From the NCBI GenBank assembly GCA_964584815.1, contig CAZPBO010000006.1, positions 1-53,420 on the forward strand: DNA of 53,420 bases, written 5' to 3'. Source of the DNA: CAZPBO01 sp964584815 (GTDB taxonomy: Bacteria; Planctomycetota; SKW154). This document shows, piece by piece, positions 25,080 to 32,500 of this stretch. Positions within the stretch are counted from its first letter, which is position 1, and every line of letters begins with the position of its first letter. The notes beneath the pieces were generated by a model. It was not told the origin of the DNA, ran no database searches, and saw only the letters and a list, made by a program, of their open reading frames with translations. The translations under genes and the position numbers were made by a program.

Positions 25080-26924
25080 CTATTTGACAATCTTCTCAAG
25101 AAAAGATTTGGCTGCCTTTTTGCGCAGCGATTTGAGCAGTTTGGGAAAACCCGCCCCAAGTGCATCCGTCTCCTTTGCGAGACCCGTCTGTTTCTGAAGC
25201 GCCTCCTGCGCGGCGGACCTCGCCCGCTTCAGGAATCCCTCAAGCCGCTCCTGCGCCGCCGACTTCAATGCCGACTCAAACCGCTTCCGCATCTCCTCAA
25301 ACCTGCCGCGCAACTCCGCCTCCAACGCACGCCCCACCTCCCTGTCCAAACTGCTTGATGCGTAAACATCAACCTTTTCTCCGCTTACACGCACCCTTGC
25401 TTTCAGCGTAAAGGAGCGCAGGCGTGAAAGAGTGGACGCCACCACCTCAAGTAGCCTTCCTTCAACCTTTCCTTCTGGCTTTATCTGCACACCATTTGCC
25501 TGCGCTGTCATCTCAAAAACAACCCCGTCTTCATAAGCGGTGCCTGTCAAGTGCGCATCCACAGCAAAATCCCCAACCAGACGCAGATTGTGAGGTCCAA
25601 ACTTAACCCCTTTAATAGGCAACGCTTCCACATCCGCCACCACAGAAACTTCTTGGTGCTCTGCCCGCGGCTCCACCCTGAACACCACCTTAACCTTGCC
25701 GCCTTTGTCACCACGCGTCAGGGTAAAAAGGAGCGGCTTCCCATAAAGTCTCGGCGCAGAGGAGATATTTTCCGCTACACAACCAAAACGCCCCCGTAAC
25801 TCCTGTGGAACACCCTCACAACCGCTCAAGTCGGCATCCAGCAGGACTTTTCGCAGAAGGAGTGCGGGCATTTTGTCCTTTGGCACTATCCTTATTTTCT
25901 CGCCGTGCAGCCAGCCGCGCTTTCGCACAACACTCCGCCGCGGTCGCGGCATATAACGCCACAAAAGCCTGCCCCACCACCACAACTTCTGCCCCGTCTC
26001 CACAAGCCTTTCGCCAAACAGGAATTTCGCTATGTTGACCGCCTTGAAACCGCCGAATGTGTAACGCTGCCGCAGTTTGTCTATATCCTTCTCCAACGCC
26101 GCGTTAAAGTCCGCAACCACAGATGAAAAGTCCCCTCCCGCCTTAAGTCTCTTCTCAAAAGCGTCTACTGACTTTTTGAGACGGGAAACATCCTTCATAA
26201 GGCGTTGCGTCTCCTTTATCGCTTTTAAGATGTCGCGCCTTTTGCGCAAAGAGCGGCTCTTTTTGCGCAACGCCTCACAGCGCATCTTTATGTCCGCCAC
26301 CTCCTTACGCAACTTCCCCGCCTCACTCTCAACCCCCTTAACCCAACTCTTTAAGTCCTCCTCCTTACGCTTAAGGAGCAAAAGAGAGTCCAACTCACCC
26401 TGTTCAACCAACATCCGTGGGTCAAGTTGCCGAACCAGTCTCTCCGGATGGGATATCGGCAACTCACCCAGTTTGTCCTTCACCCATTTCCGCGCTTTTT
26501 GCCAGACGGTTTCACCCTCGGGCTTTTTCTTCGCTGTTGCGGGTTTGTTTGTCTGTTCAGGCACACCCTTGGAAGGCGGAGTCGTGACCTTACGCGGCGT
26601 GCCGAACCGAACACCCCTCAACGAGAGTTGCTCTATATGAAGCCTCCCTTTCAGCAACTCCGCAACCGACACATCAAATATCGCCTCCTCCGCCTCCAAC
26701 AAATTCCTCTGCCTGTTGTGGCGGTCACCCACACAAAGCCCGCTCAAAACCAAACGCCCACCACCCAAACTGACATCAGCACCCCCTATGTCAACAGGAC
26801 CACCAGCCGCCCGCTCAAACAGAACCTCACACAAACCTCCTATTAAGCGCCCACCGTAAAGCCACCACAAAACAAAAACCGCCACCACAAAGACAGCCAA
26901 AACGATAACAAATTTCCGCCTCAT
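25080..26924 (-). CDS. TIGR03545-family AsmA-like envelope protein
   Basis: 614 residues. N-terminal membrane anchor ('FVIVLAVFVVAVFVLWWLYG'), then an AsmA-like beta segment ('VDIGGADVSLGGGRLVLSGL', 20), a long charged middle region with coiled coil (about 180-290), and a C-terminal beta-rich part with 'LRLVGDFAVDAHLTGTAYED' (20) typical of AsmA/DUF748-like repeats. The combination and the following DUF2062-like gene match the TIGR03545/TIGR03546 pair as I recall it. AsmA-like proteins span the periplasm and are thought to move lipids. Function of this family is not established. Confidence 0.75.
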   Translation of the reverse strand: MRRKFVIVLAVFVVAVFVLWWLYGGRLIGGLCEVLFERAAGGPVDIGGADVSLGGGRLVLSGLCVGDRHNRQRNLLEAEEAIFDVSVAELLKGRLHIEQLSLRGVRFGTPRKVTTPPSKGVPEQTNKPATAKKKPEGETVWQKARKWVKDKLGELPISHPERLVRQLDPRMLVEQGELDSLLLLKRKEEDLKSWVKGVESEAGKLRKEVADIKMRCEALRKKSRSLRKRRDILKAIKETQRLMKDVSRLKKSVDAFEKRLKAGGDFSSVVADFNAALEKDIDKLRQRYTFGGFKAVNIAKFLFGERLVETGQKLWWWGRLLWRYMPRPRRSVVRKRGWLHGEKIRIVPKDKMPALLLRKVLLDADLSGCEGVPQELRGRFGCVAENISSAPRLYGKPLLFTLTRGDKGGKVKVVFRVEPRAEHQEVSVVADVEALPIKGVKFGPHNLRLVGDFAVDAHLTGTAYEDGVVFEMTAQANGVQIKPEGKVEGRLLEVVASTLSRLRSFTLKARVRVSGEKVDVYASSSLDREVGRALEAELRGRFEEMRKRFESALKSAAQERLEGFLKRARSAAQEALQKQTGLAKETDALGAGFPKLLKSLRKKAAKSFLEKIVK

Positions 26925-26933
26925 ACCACACCC

Positions 26934-27440
26934 TCAACGACGCACTATCCCAAACCAACTCACAACGCGAAGAACCAGCCCAACCCTGCCCTTCTTCAAC
27001 TTCTCGGATAACTTCTCACGGAAGGCGACAACACCTCTCCTTACGGCAAAAAAGAGCGGTAAGGCAAGGAAAACCCAGACCACAAAACCGCCCATCATAA
27101 GGGTATGATTGAAGGATGTGAGTGGAACAAGCGGAAGGGATGCAAAAAAGACCCAGAGCGTTTTTAAGGCTTGTGTTTCAAGGAGAGATTTTCCGATGGT
27201 ATGCAGGAGTGGCGCGGTAAGGTAGGCAAGTCCCGAAAAAGCAGCCGCTGAAACAAAAAGCATTGCCACATTGATGCGGAAGAGAACCACAACAAGAAGG
27301 AGACACAGAAGATTGAAGAGGTTGAAAGGGCAGAGTCCGACAAGCGCGCCAAGAGTAACCCCAGCGGCTATTTCAGAAGGCGCTACATCAGCGGTAAGCA
27401 CCCCAACAGCCTTGCGCACATACCTAACAAAAAACATCAT
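26934..27440 (-). CDS. TIGR03546-family (DUF2062-like) membrane protein
   Basis: 168 residues with about three membrane helices. Core 'AAGVTLGALVGLCPFNLFNL' (20) resembles the DUF2062 signature, followed by hydrophobic segments and a basic tail. It is the first gene of a minus-strand transcript: GAGGG lies 6 bases before the ATG and a good promoter is at 27469-27496. The next gene, TIGR03545-family, begins 9 bases later. The conserved pairing suggests that the two work together at the envelope (inference). Confidence 0.75.
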   Translation of the reverse strand: MMFFVRYVRKAVGVLTADVAPSEIAAGVTLGALVGLCPFNLFNLLCLLLVVVLFRINVAMLFVSAAAFSGLAYLTAPLLHTIGKSLLETQALKTLWVFFASLPLVPLTSFNHTLMMGGFVVWVFLALPLFFAVRRGVVAFREKLSEKLKKGRVGLVLRVVSWFGIVRR

Positions 27441-27468
27441 CTTAATCCCTCAGGAGACACTTTGTTCT

Positions 27469-27496
27469 ATTATGGCTAATGGTGTGGAGTAGTCAA
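27469..27496 (-). promoter_or_regulatory. Promoter of the TIGR03546-TIGR03545-lysS-lolCD directon
   Basis: Minus strand: TTGACT (27491-27496), 16-base spacer, CATAAT (27469-27474); each box matches the sigma-70 consensus at five of six bases. The start would lie about 20 bases before the ATG of the TIGR03546 gene. Confidence 0.65.
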
Positions 27497-27628
27497 CGCA
27501 AAGGGGTAAATGAAACAGGTTATGTGGGTGAGGTGTGAAGGGGCACGATATAGGGTGCTGGAATCGGGGACAGACATCAAGATAGCGTATTGATGGGAAA
27601 GAGTTTCACATTCCGCTTTTTGATGATT

Positions 27629-27655
27629 TTTTATTTGACAAATTGTCAAATAAAA
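27629..27655. promoter_or_regulatory. Perfect 27-bp palindrome, likely operator of the MerR-like/sigma genes
   Basis: Arms of 13 bases around a single central A: the left arm contains TATTTGACAA (up to 27641) and the right arm TTGTCAAATA (from 27643). It lies 53 bases before the GTG of the MerR-like gene. TTGACA inside the left arm could serve as a -35 box, although no good -10 is seen 17 bases on. The extent of the symmetry is far beyond chance for a region of this size, and it most simply fits a dimeric regulator's site. The rest of 27441-27707 is non-coding. Confidence 0.65.
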
Positions 27656-27707
27656 GGTAGAGGAAAGTAACAGGTTATCCGAAACACAAAACCTTAAGGA
27701 CAATGGC

Positions 27708-27977
27708 GTGGCAGAGAATTCTAACTCGCTTCCGGAAAAACTTTATCGGGTTTCGGAAATCGCGGAGTTTATGGGCATATCGCGCCAGATGGTTCATCTC
27801 TATGTCACGATGGGAATATTGCGGGAGCGCAAGAGGCGTCCTGGGGGGATGCGTCTTTTTGGACCGGAGGTATTTCGCATCCTTGAGCGGGTGCGGGAGT
27901 TGAGGGCGAAGGGCTGGAATTTGAGGGCAATAAGAGACCAAGTTAGGAGGGAATTTTATGGTGAGGAAGAGGGGTAA
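27708..27977 (+). CDS. MerR-like helix-turn-helix DNA-binding protein
   Basis: 89 residues, essentially only a MerR-type DNA-binding domain: 'YRVSEIAEFMGISRQMVHLY' (20) is the helix-turn-helix, 'GGMRLFGPEVFRIL' the wing and second helix pair. No effector domain follows. Start GTG 27708 has AAGGA 7 bases upstream; an ATG at 27703 is in another frame. The stop lies 20 bases inside the sigma factor gene, so the two are probably coupled. It is a candidate for binding the palindrome upstream and controlling its own operon (inference). Confidence 0.8.
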   Translation: MAENSNSLPEKLYRVSEIAEFMGISRQMVHLYVTMGILRERKRRPGGMRLFGPEVFRILERVRELRAKGWNLRAIRDQVRREFYGEEEG

Positions 27978-28770
27978 GAAGGATTATGAGAAGATGAGTG
28001 AGGAGGAGTTGTGGCGCCTGAAGGGTGAGGGGGATTTATCGGCGAGGAATGAGATTGTGCGCAGATACATGGGGCTTGCGCGCAATATGGCGCAGGCAAA
28101 GATAGGTGATTATATGGCTAATGTGATGCTTGAAGACCTCATATCGTATGCTTACACAGGACTCATAAAGGCGGTTGACGGTTACGACCCTAACCGTGGG
28201 ACGAAATTTTCCACATATTGCCGATTTCGGATATGGGGAAAGTTGAACGATTATTTTCGGAAGGAGGGATGGCAGAAGAGGGTGGAGCGTATAGTGAGGG
28301 ACAGAGTGCTGGCGGCGGAGGCGAAGTTGAGGAAGGAGCGCGGGGTGGTTTCGTTTGAAGAGGTGGCGGAAGAGGTGGGGTTGCCTGTTGAGGAGGTGGC
28401 GTGGTATTTGACAAGTGGTGGGATGTTTTACTCTGTAGAGGATATAACGCCGCCGCCGGAGGACGGGGACAGGTTGAGTCTTGCGGATGTGATGGCGGAC
28501 AAGCGAACGATGCGACCTGATGAATTGGCGGAACAGAAGGATATGTTGCGGGCGGTTTTGGACAGGTTAGGAGAGACAGAACGCAGGGTTGTAGAGGGTA
28601 AGTTGATAAACGGGTGGTCAATAGGTGAGATAAGTCGGCGGTTGAAGGTGAGTGCGGCGCGAGTTTCACAGATATATCGCCACGCGGTGAGCCTTGCGCG
28701 TAGGTTCTTGGCGGAGGAGATGGCTGGCGAACGCGCTGCAAACACTACCCGCAACGCTGCGAATCGCTGA
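27958..28770 (+). CDS. Alternative sigma factor, FliA/WhiG-like
   Basis: 270 residues. Sigma-70 family with region 2 ('LEDLISYAYTGLIKAVDGYD', 20; 'NRGTKFSTYCRFRIWGKLND', 20), region 3 ('VSFEEVAEEVGLPVEEVAWY', 20) and region 4 ('WSIGEISRRLKVSAARVSQI', 20). The region 2 pattern is closest to the FliA/WhiG (sigma-28) group. No flagellar genes or anti-sigma factor are adjacent; the only partner is the overlapping MerR-like gene. ATG 27958 has AGGAGGG with 6-base spacing. The 3' end overlaps the convergent gmhB gene by 26 bases. Its regulon is unknown; envelope or motility functions are only guesses. Confidence 0.88.
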   Translation: MVRKRGKKDYEKMSEEELWRLKGEGDLSARNEIVRRYMGLARNMAQAKIGDYMANVMLEDLISYAYTGLIKAVDGYDPNRGTKFSTYCRFRIWGKLNDYFRKEGWQKRVERIVRDRVLAAEAKLRKERGVVSFEEVAEEVGLPVEEVAWYLTSGGMFYSVEDITPPPEDGDRLSLADVMADKRTMRPDELAEQKDMLRAVLDRLGETERRVVEGKLINGWSIGEISRRLKVSAARVSQIYRHAVSLARRFLAEEMAGERAANTTRNAANR

Positions 28771-29317
28771 TTATCCATTCCGCCGCTTCGGACAAGTCAG
28801 CGCATATGCGAGTGACGAAACGGTGCACCAACTCCACTTTGGCGCTCTCCTCACCTTTACCCGTCCTCACAAGCACCGTCTTCATACCCATCTGATATCC
28901 AGGCACAAGGTCACGGAGCGAGTCGCCCACCGCGTATGAGGAAAACGGGTTGAAATCAAGGTCGGCACGCGCTTTAAGAAACATCCCCATCTGCGGCTTG
29001 CGACATTGGCACGCCACCGCATAACGCTCAACCTTCCCTTCCTTCAGATGCGGACAGTAGTAAGAAGCGTCTATCTCAACTCCGCGCTCTTTCAGCATAT
29101 CAAGAAATATTTTCTCAATCTCTTTGTATTGCTGCTCTGTCATAAGTCCGCGGGCGATAGCGGACTGGTTTGTGCAGACAACAAGCAGAAAGCCCGCTTC
29201 TTTTAACCGCCTCAGTGCATCCACCGCACCAGGCAGAAACTCTATATGCTTTGGGTCGGTGAGGTAGTCCTTGTCAACGATGATGGTTCCATCACGGTCA
29301 AGGATGACTGCTTTCAT
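28745..29317 (-). CDS. gmhB: D-glycero-beta-D-manno-heptose-1,7-bisphosphate 7-phosphatase
   Basis: HAD-superfamily phosphatase of 190 residues for ADP-heptose synthesis. Motif I 'ILDRDGTI', motif II 'VVCTNQSAIARG', and 'CRKPQMG' with motif IV 'SSYAVGDSLRDLV' are present. Zinc ligands C-x-H and C-x-C are in 'YYCPH' and 'VACQCRK', which set GmhB apart from histidinol phosphatase HisB. The gene begins 6 bases after the glmS stop and ends convergently over the sigma gene. With the LpxL-type protein it supports LPS production. HisB-N is the less likely alternative. Confidence 0.88.
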   Translation of the reverse strand: MKAVILDRDGTIIVDKDYLTDPKHIEFLPGAVDALRRLKEAGFLLVVCTNQSAIARGLMTEQQYKEIEKIFLDMLKERGVEIDASYYCPHLKEGKVERYAVACQCRKPQMGMFLKARADLDFNPFSSYAVGDSLRDLVPGYQMGMKTVLVRTGKGEESAKVELVHRFVTRICADLSEAAEWIISDSQRCG

Positions 29318-29323
29318 GGTTTC

Positions 29324-31129
29324 TCACTCCACTGTGACGCTTTTTGCGAGGTTACGGGGTTTGTCCACATCGCATCCCCGCAACACCGCCACCTCATATG
29401 CCAGAAGTTGAAGAGGGATAACCGCAAGAATAGGGGTTAGGGGTTCAGGAGCGCTGGGGATGAAGAAGGTGGCTTTTGCGAGTTCTGCTGGAGCGGAGTC
29501 GCCTTCGGTCGCCACTGCATATATGGGACCGCCGCGCGACAATGTCTCCTGCATATTTGAGAGCATCTTTTCGCGAACGGAGTCTTTGACACATATCGCC
29601 ACAACCGGCCAGTCTGGCTGCACAAGCGCTATGGGACCGTGCTTCATCTCACCCGCACCGTAGCCTTCAGCGTGGATGTAGGAGATTTCCTTCAGTTTGA
29701 GGGCACCCTCATAAGCGGTGGGGAGGTTGTAGCGTCGTCCGATGTAGAGGGCAGATGGTGCTTTTGCTATGTCGGAGGCTATCTTTTTTGCCAGTTTGTG
29801 TGTCTGCAGAGCAAGACGCGCCTTTGTGGGGATGCGGAAGAGTTCCTTAAGGAGCGGAGCGGGGTCATTGCCGAAACGGCGGGAGAGATGTGCCACAACC
29901 GCTGCGAGCACAGCCAGTTGGGTTGTGTAGGCTTTGGTGGATGCGACCCCGATTTCAGGACCCGCATATGTGAGGAGTGTGATGTCCGCCTCACGCGTGA
30001 GGGAAGAGGTGGCGACATTGCAAATAGCAAGCACTTTTGCGCCGCGCTTTTTTGCGTAGCGCACAGGGGCAAGGGTGTCCGCTGTCTCGCCGCTCTGGCT
30101 CACCGCCACAACAACTGTCTCCTTATCAAGGGGCGGCGGACAATAGCGGAATTCGCTACCTATATCCGCCCAGATGTCAAACCTGCAGAACTCTCGCAAC
30201 ATATAGGATGCGACGGTGCAGGCGTGGAAAGCGGTGCCGCAGGCAACGAGCGCGATCCGCCGACACCCCTCAAACAGCGCGTCTATCTCGCTTTCCTGCC
30301 TTAGACGGAGGGTGCCGCCGTCAACCAGCGCACCTATCGTCCGTTCCAGCGCCTCCGGCTGCTCATATATCTCCTTCAGCATAAAGTGGGGATAGCCGCC
30401 TTTCTGGGTCTCCTGCGGCGTCCAGTCAACCGTGCTCTTTTGGCGCTCAACAGGTTCGCCTGTTGCCGCGTTAACAATACGCACAGATTCGGCAGTAATG
30501 GATGCGCAATCGCCGTCCTCAAGGAAGATAAACTCCTTTGTGCGTTTAAGGAGGGCAAGAGGTTCAGAGGCGGCGTAATTTGCGTTCTTACCCAGTCCTA
30601 TGCAGAGAGGGGACATCATCCGTGCCAGCACGATTTCATCTTTTCCTTCCGCCACCACACATATGGCAAAGGCGCCCTCAAGTTGCGCCACTGCCGCACG
30701 CACCGCAGACAGCAAATCGCCTTTATAGTTCTCCTCTATTAGGTGAGCAATAAGTTCTGTGTCGGTCTCAGAGACTATTCTGTGACCGCGTTCAACCAGT
30801 CTGCGTCTGATTTCGGCGTGGTTCTCAATGATGCCGTTGTGGACGACGGCAACGGTGGTGTTGCAGTCGGTGTGGGGATGAGCATTTGTGGAGTTGGGAG
30901 CACCGTGGGTTGCCCAGCGTGTATGTCCTACCACCACAGGTGCAGACAGGCTGTTGTGGTCAATGCGGCGCAAGAACTCCGCTATACGAACCGCGTCTTT
31001 CGCAACCCTAATATGTCTTTCTACCGCCGCCACCCCAACAGAGTCGTAACCCCGATGCTCCAACGCCACAAGCCCCTCAAGCACCACCGAGAGCGCGTCC
31101 TCACCCACACAACCAACTATACCACACAA
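29324..31129 (-). CDS. glmS: Glutamine-fructose-6-phosphate aminotransferase (isomerizing)
   Basis: First enzyme of UDP-GlcNAc synthesis, 601 residues. Class II glutamine amidotransferase with catalytic Cys after the start ('CGIVGCVGE'), 'GHTRWATHG' and 'HNGIIENHAEI'. Two SIS sugar-isomerase domains follow, with 'GTAFHACTVASYML', 'SQSGETADTLAPVRYAKKRG' (20) and C-terminal 'DKPRNLAKSVTVE'. The start is a TTG at 31127-31129 (AAGGAAG upstream), as needed to put Cys at position 2. The upstream 83 bases are too short and unlike a glmS ribozyme. gmhB follows. Confidence 0.97.
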   Translation of the reverse strand: MCGIVGCVGEDALSVVLEGLVALEHRGYDSVGVAAVERHIRVAKDAVRIAEFLRRIDHNSLSAPVVVGHTRWATHGAPNSTNAHPHTDCNTTVAVVHNGIIENHAEIRRRLVERGHRIVSETDTELIAHLIEENYKGDLLSAVRAAVAQLEGAFAICVVAEGKDEIVLARMMSPLCIGLGKNANYAASEPLALLKRTKEFIFLEDGDCASITAESVRIVNAATGEPVERQKSTVDWTPQETQKGGYPHFMLKEIYEQPEALERTIGALVDGGTLRLRQESEIDALFEGCRRIALVACGTAFHACTVASYMLREFCRFDIWADIGSEFRYCPPPLDKETVVVAVSQSGETADTLAPVRYAKKRGAKVLAICNVATSSLTREADITLLTYAGPEIGVASTKAYTTQLAVLAAVVAHLSRRFGNDPAPLLKELFRIPTKARLALQTHKLAKKIASDIAKAPSALYIGRRYNLPTAYEGALKLKEISYIHAEGYGAGEMKHGPIALVQPDWPVVAICVKDSVREKMLSNMQETLSRGGPIYAVATEGDSAPAELAKATFFIPSAPEPLTPILAVIPLQLLAYEVAVLRGCDVDKPRNLAKSVTVE

Positions 31130-31212
31130 TTGCCACTTCCTTAACGGGCAGAAAGATTAGCGCAAGGCAGGGATTTCTTCAACCAAAAAGCGGCGGTTTT
31201 TGCTCTTTGGAA

Positions 31213-32499
31213 CTATCCCATCGGCGGCATCTGTTTGCTGTTGGGAGGCTTTTGTTTCTGGCGCTGCTGCTCCTCCTTTTTGCGCTCCTGACGATACTTC
31301 TCCTCAAGCGCTTTTGCCTGTTCAATGATGCTCTTTTTGAGACCGCGCAGGTCAAGGCTGTTGTCCACAATAGCGAGGTATTTTTTGATTTGTCCTTTAC
31401 TGCTGGGCGGCGGTTCAACGCCACCTGGCAGCATAATCCTTGCCCGTTCCCGTGCGGTGGGGAACTTCAGGTTCTTCTGGTAGCGGCTGTGGGTATTGAA
31501 GATGCGCTGGACCTCGGCGTGGCTGTAGGCGAGCATTCCCGTTAAGACATTTTGCATCGCCTCATACGCCTCGGGATATTTATGAACGACATAGCCCTTT
31601 CCCCAACTGCGGTGACGCGCCAAAAGACGCTTCACTTGCTTTGTCCAGCCGCAGAGCCAACCGAACCAGCGGTCCCAGTCAAAACGTTTGCCCGTGTAGA
31701 ACTCAAACATATCGCCGTAGTCGGGATGGCGATGGTGTTCTCGCCATTTCTTGCTGTCAAAGACCCACTTGTGCTTTTTGCGGTCCCACTTCCAATACCA
31801 GCGGTAGCGTTTTTTTGCTTTTGCGCGTTCTCTCTTGTCGGGCGACTCCAGCAACTCCTGCAACTCTTTACCCATATAGCGGTTCTCAAACTTCCACATC
31901 GCTTTGCGGCAGTTTGTGACCAACTCCTCAAACAACTCTTTCGCAGGCTTCCATATCGCAAGATAATGTGCTTTTGCTATGTCGGTTTCGCGCTCCTCAA
32001 CTGGCTTTGAGCCGATGTATTTGTATCTCACATCGCGGTCGTCCTCCGCAACGCCTTTCTTTTTCATCGCATCGCGCACAAGAAAAGGCTGCATTCGCAC
32101 CTTCACCAATGCCTCCACCTCGTAATTGCCCGACCAGAAACGCCTGTCGCCGAAATCCTGCTCATAGAAATCTATAGACCACTTGCCGCCAACCACCTTG
32201 GCGATGCCACCCGTCACCTGCTGCCCTTTATAGCGCAGTGAGACGGCAATCCGTGTGCCATCAGGATAGCGTGATGTCCCCTCAATGTGAATGAAGACCC
32301 CAACTTTTGGCTTGAGGTCAACCTGCAGAATTGTCACCAGTTTCTTCCTGACAAAAGGCTTCATGCGCTTGGGTTGCTGTTTGCCCCCAGGACCTGGGGA
32401 AGGAACAACAAGGTCATCATCAGGACCGGGCTGACCTGCCTCCTGCGCAATAAGCACCCCTGATGCCAGAAGAAACCCCAAAAACAGTGTCCACCTCAT
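31213..32499 (-). CDS. Secreted protein of unknown function, Trp/Arg/Lys-rich
   Basis: 428 residues from ATG 32499 (GGAGG 8 bases upstream; the preceding gene stops 2 bases earlier). Signal peptide 'WTLFLGFLLASGVLIAQ'. Next comes a Pro/Gly-rich linker, a beta-sandwich-like part of about 120 residues ('VFIHIEGTSRYPDGTRIAVS', 20) and a helical basic region rich in Trp and Arg. The C-terminus is a Lys/Gln/Pro coil ('QRQKQKPPNSKQMPPMG'). No known family is recognised. It sits between the GspK-like gene and glmS, in the same orientation, and could be an accessory of the pseudopilin-like protein. Confidence 0.6.
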   Translation of the reverse strand: MRWTLFLGFLLASGVLIAQEAGQPGPDDDLVVPSPGPGGKQQPKRMKPFVRKKLVTILQVDLKPKVGVFIHIEGTSRYPDGTRIAVSLRYKGQQVTGGIAKVVGGKWSIDFYEQDFGDRRFWSGNYEVEALVKVRMQPFLVRDAMKKKGVAEDDRDVRYKYIGSKPVEERETDIAKAHYLAIWKPAKELFEELVTNCRKAMWKFENRYMGKELQELLESPDKRERAKAKKRYRWYWKWDRKKHKWVFDSKKWREHHRHPDYGDMFEFYTGKRFDWDRWFGWLCGWTKQVKRLLARHRSWGKGYVVHKYPEAYEAMQNVLTGMLAYSHAEVQRIFNTHSRYQKNLKFPTARERARIMLPGGVEPPPSSKGQIKKYLAIVDNSLDLRGLKKSIIEQAKALEEKYRQERKKEEQQRQKQKPPNSKQMPPMG

Positions 32500-32500
32500 A

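Noticed and set aside
27703..27903. ATG frame overlapping the MerR-like gene
   Set aside because: Arg/Trp-rich, no family; the GTG frame five bases later encodes a clear helix-turn-helix.
31130..31212. glmS ribozyme upstream of glmS
   Set aside because: The space is only 83 bases and no ribozyme-like core is seen; a weak CAAAAA/TTTTTG stem alone is not convincing as a terminator either.
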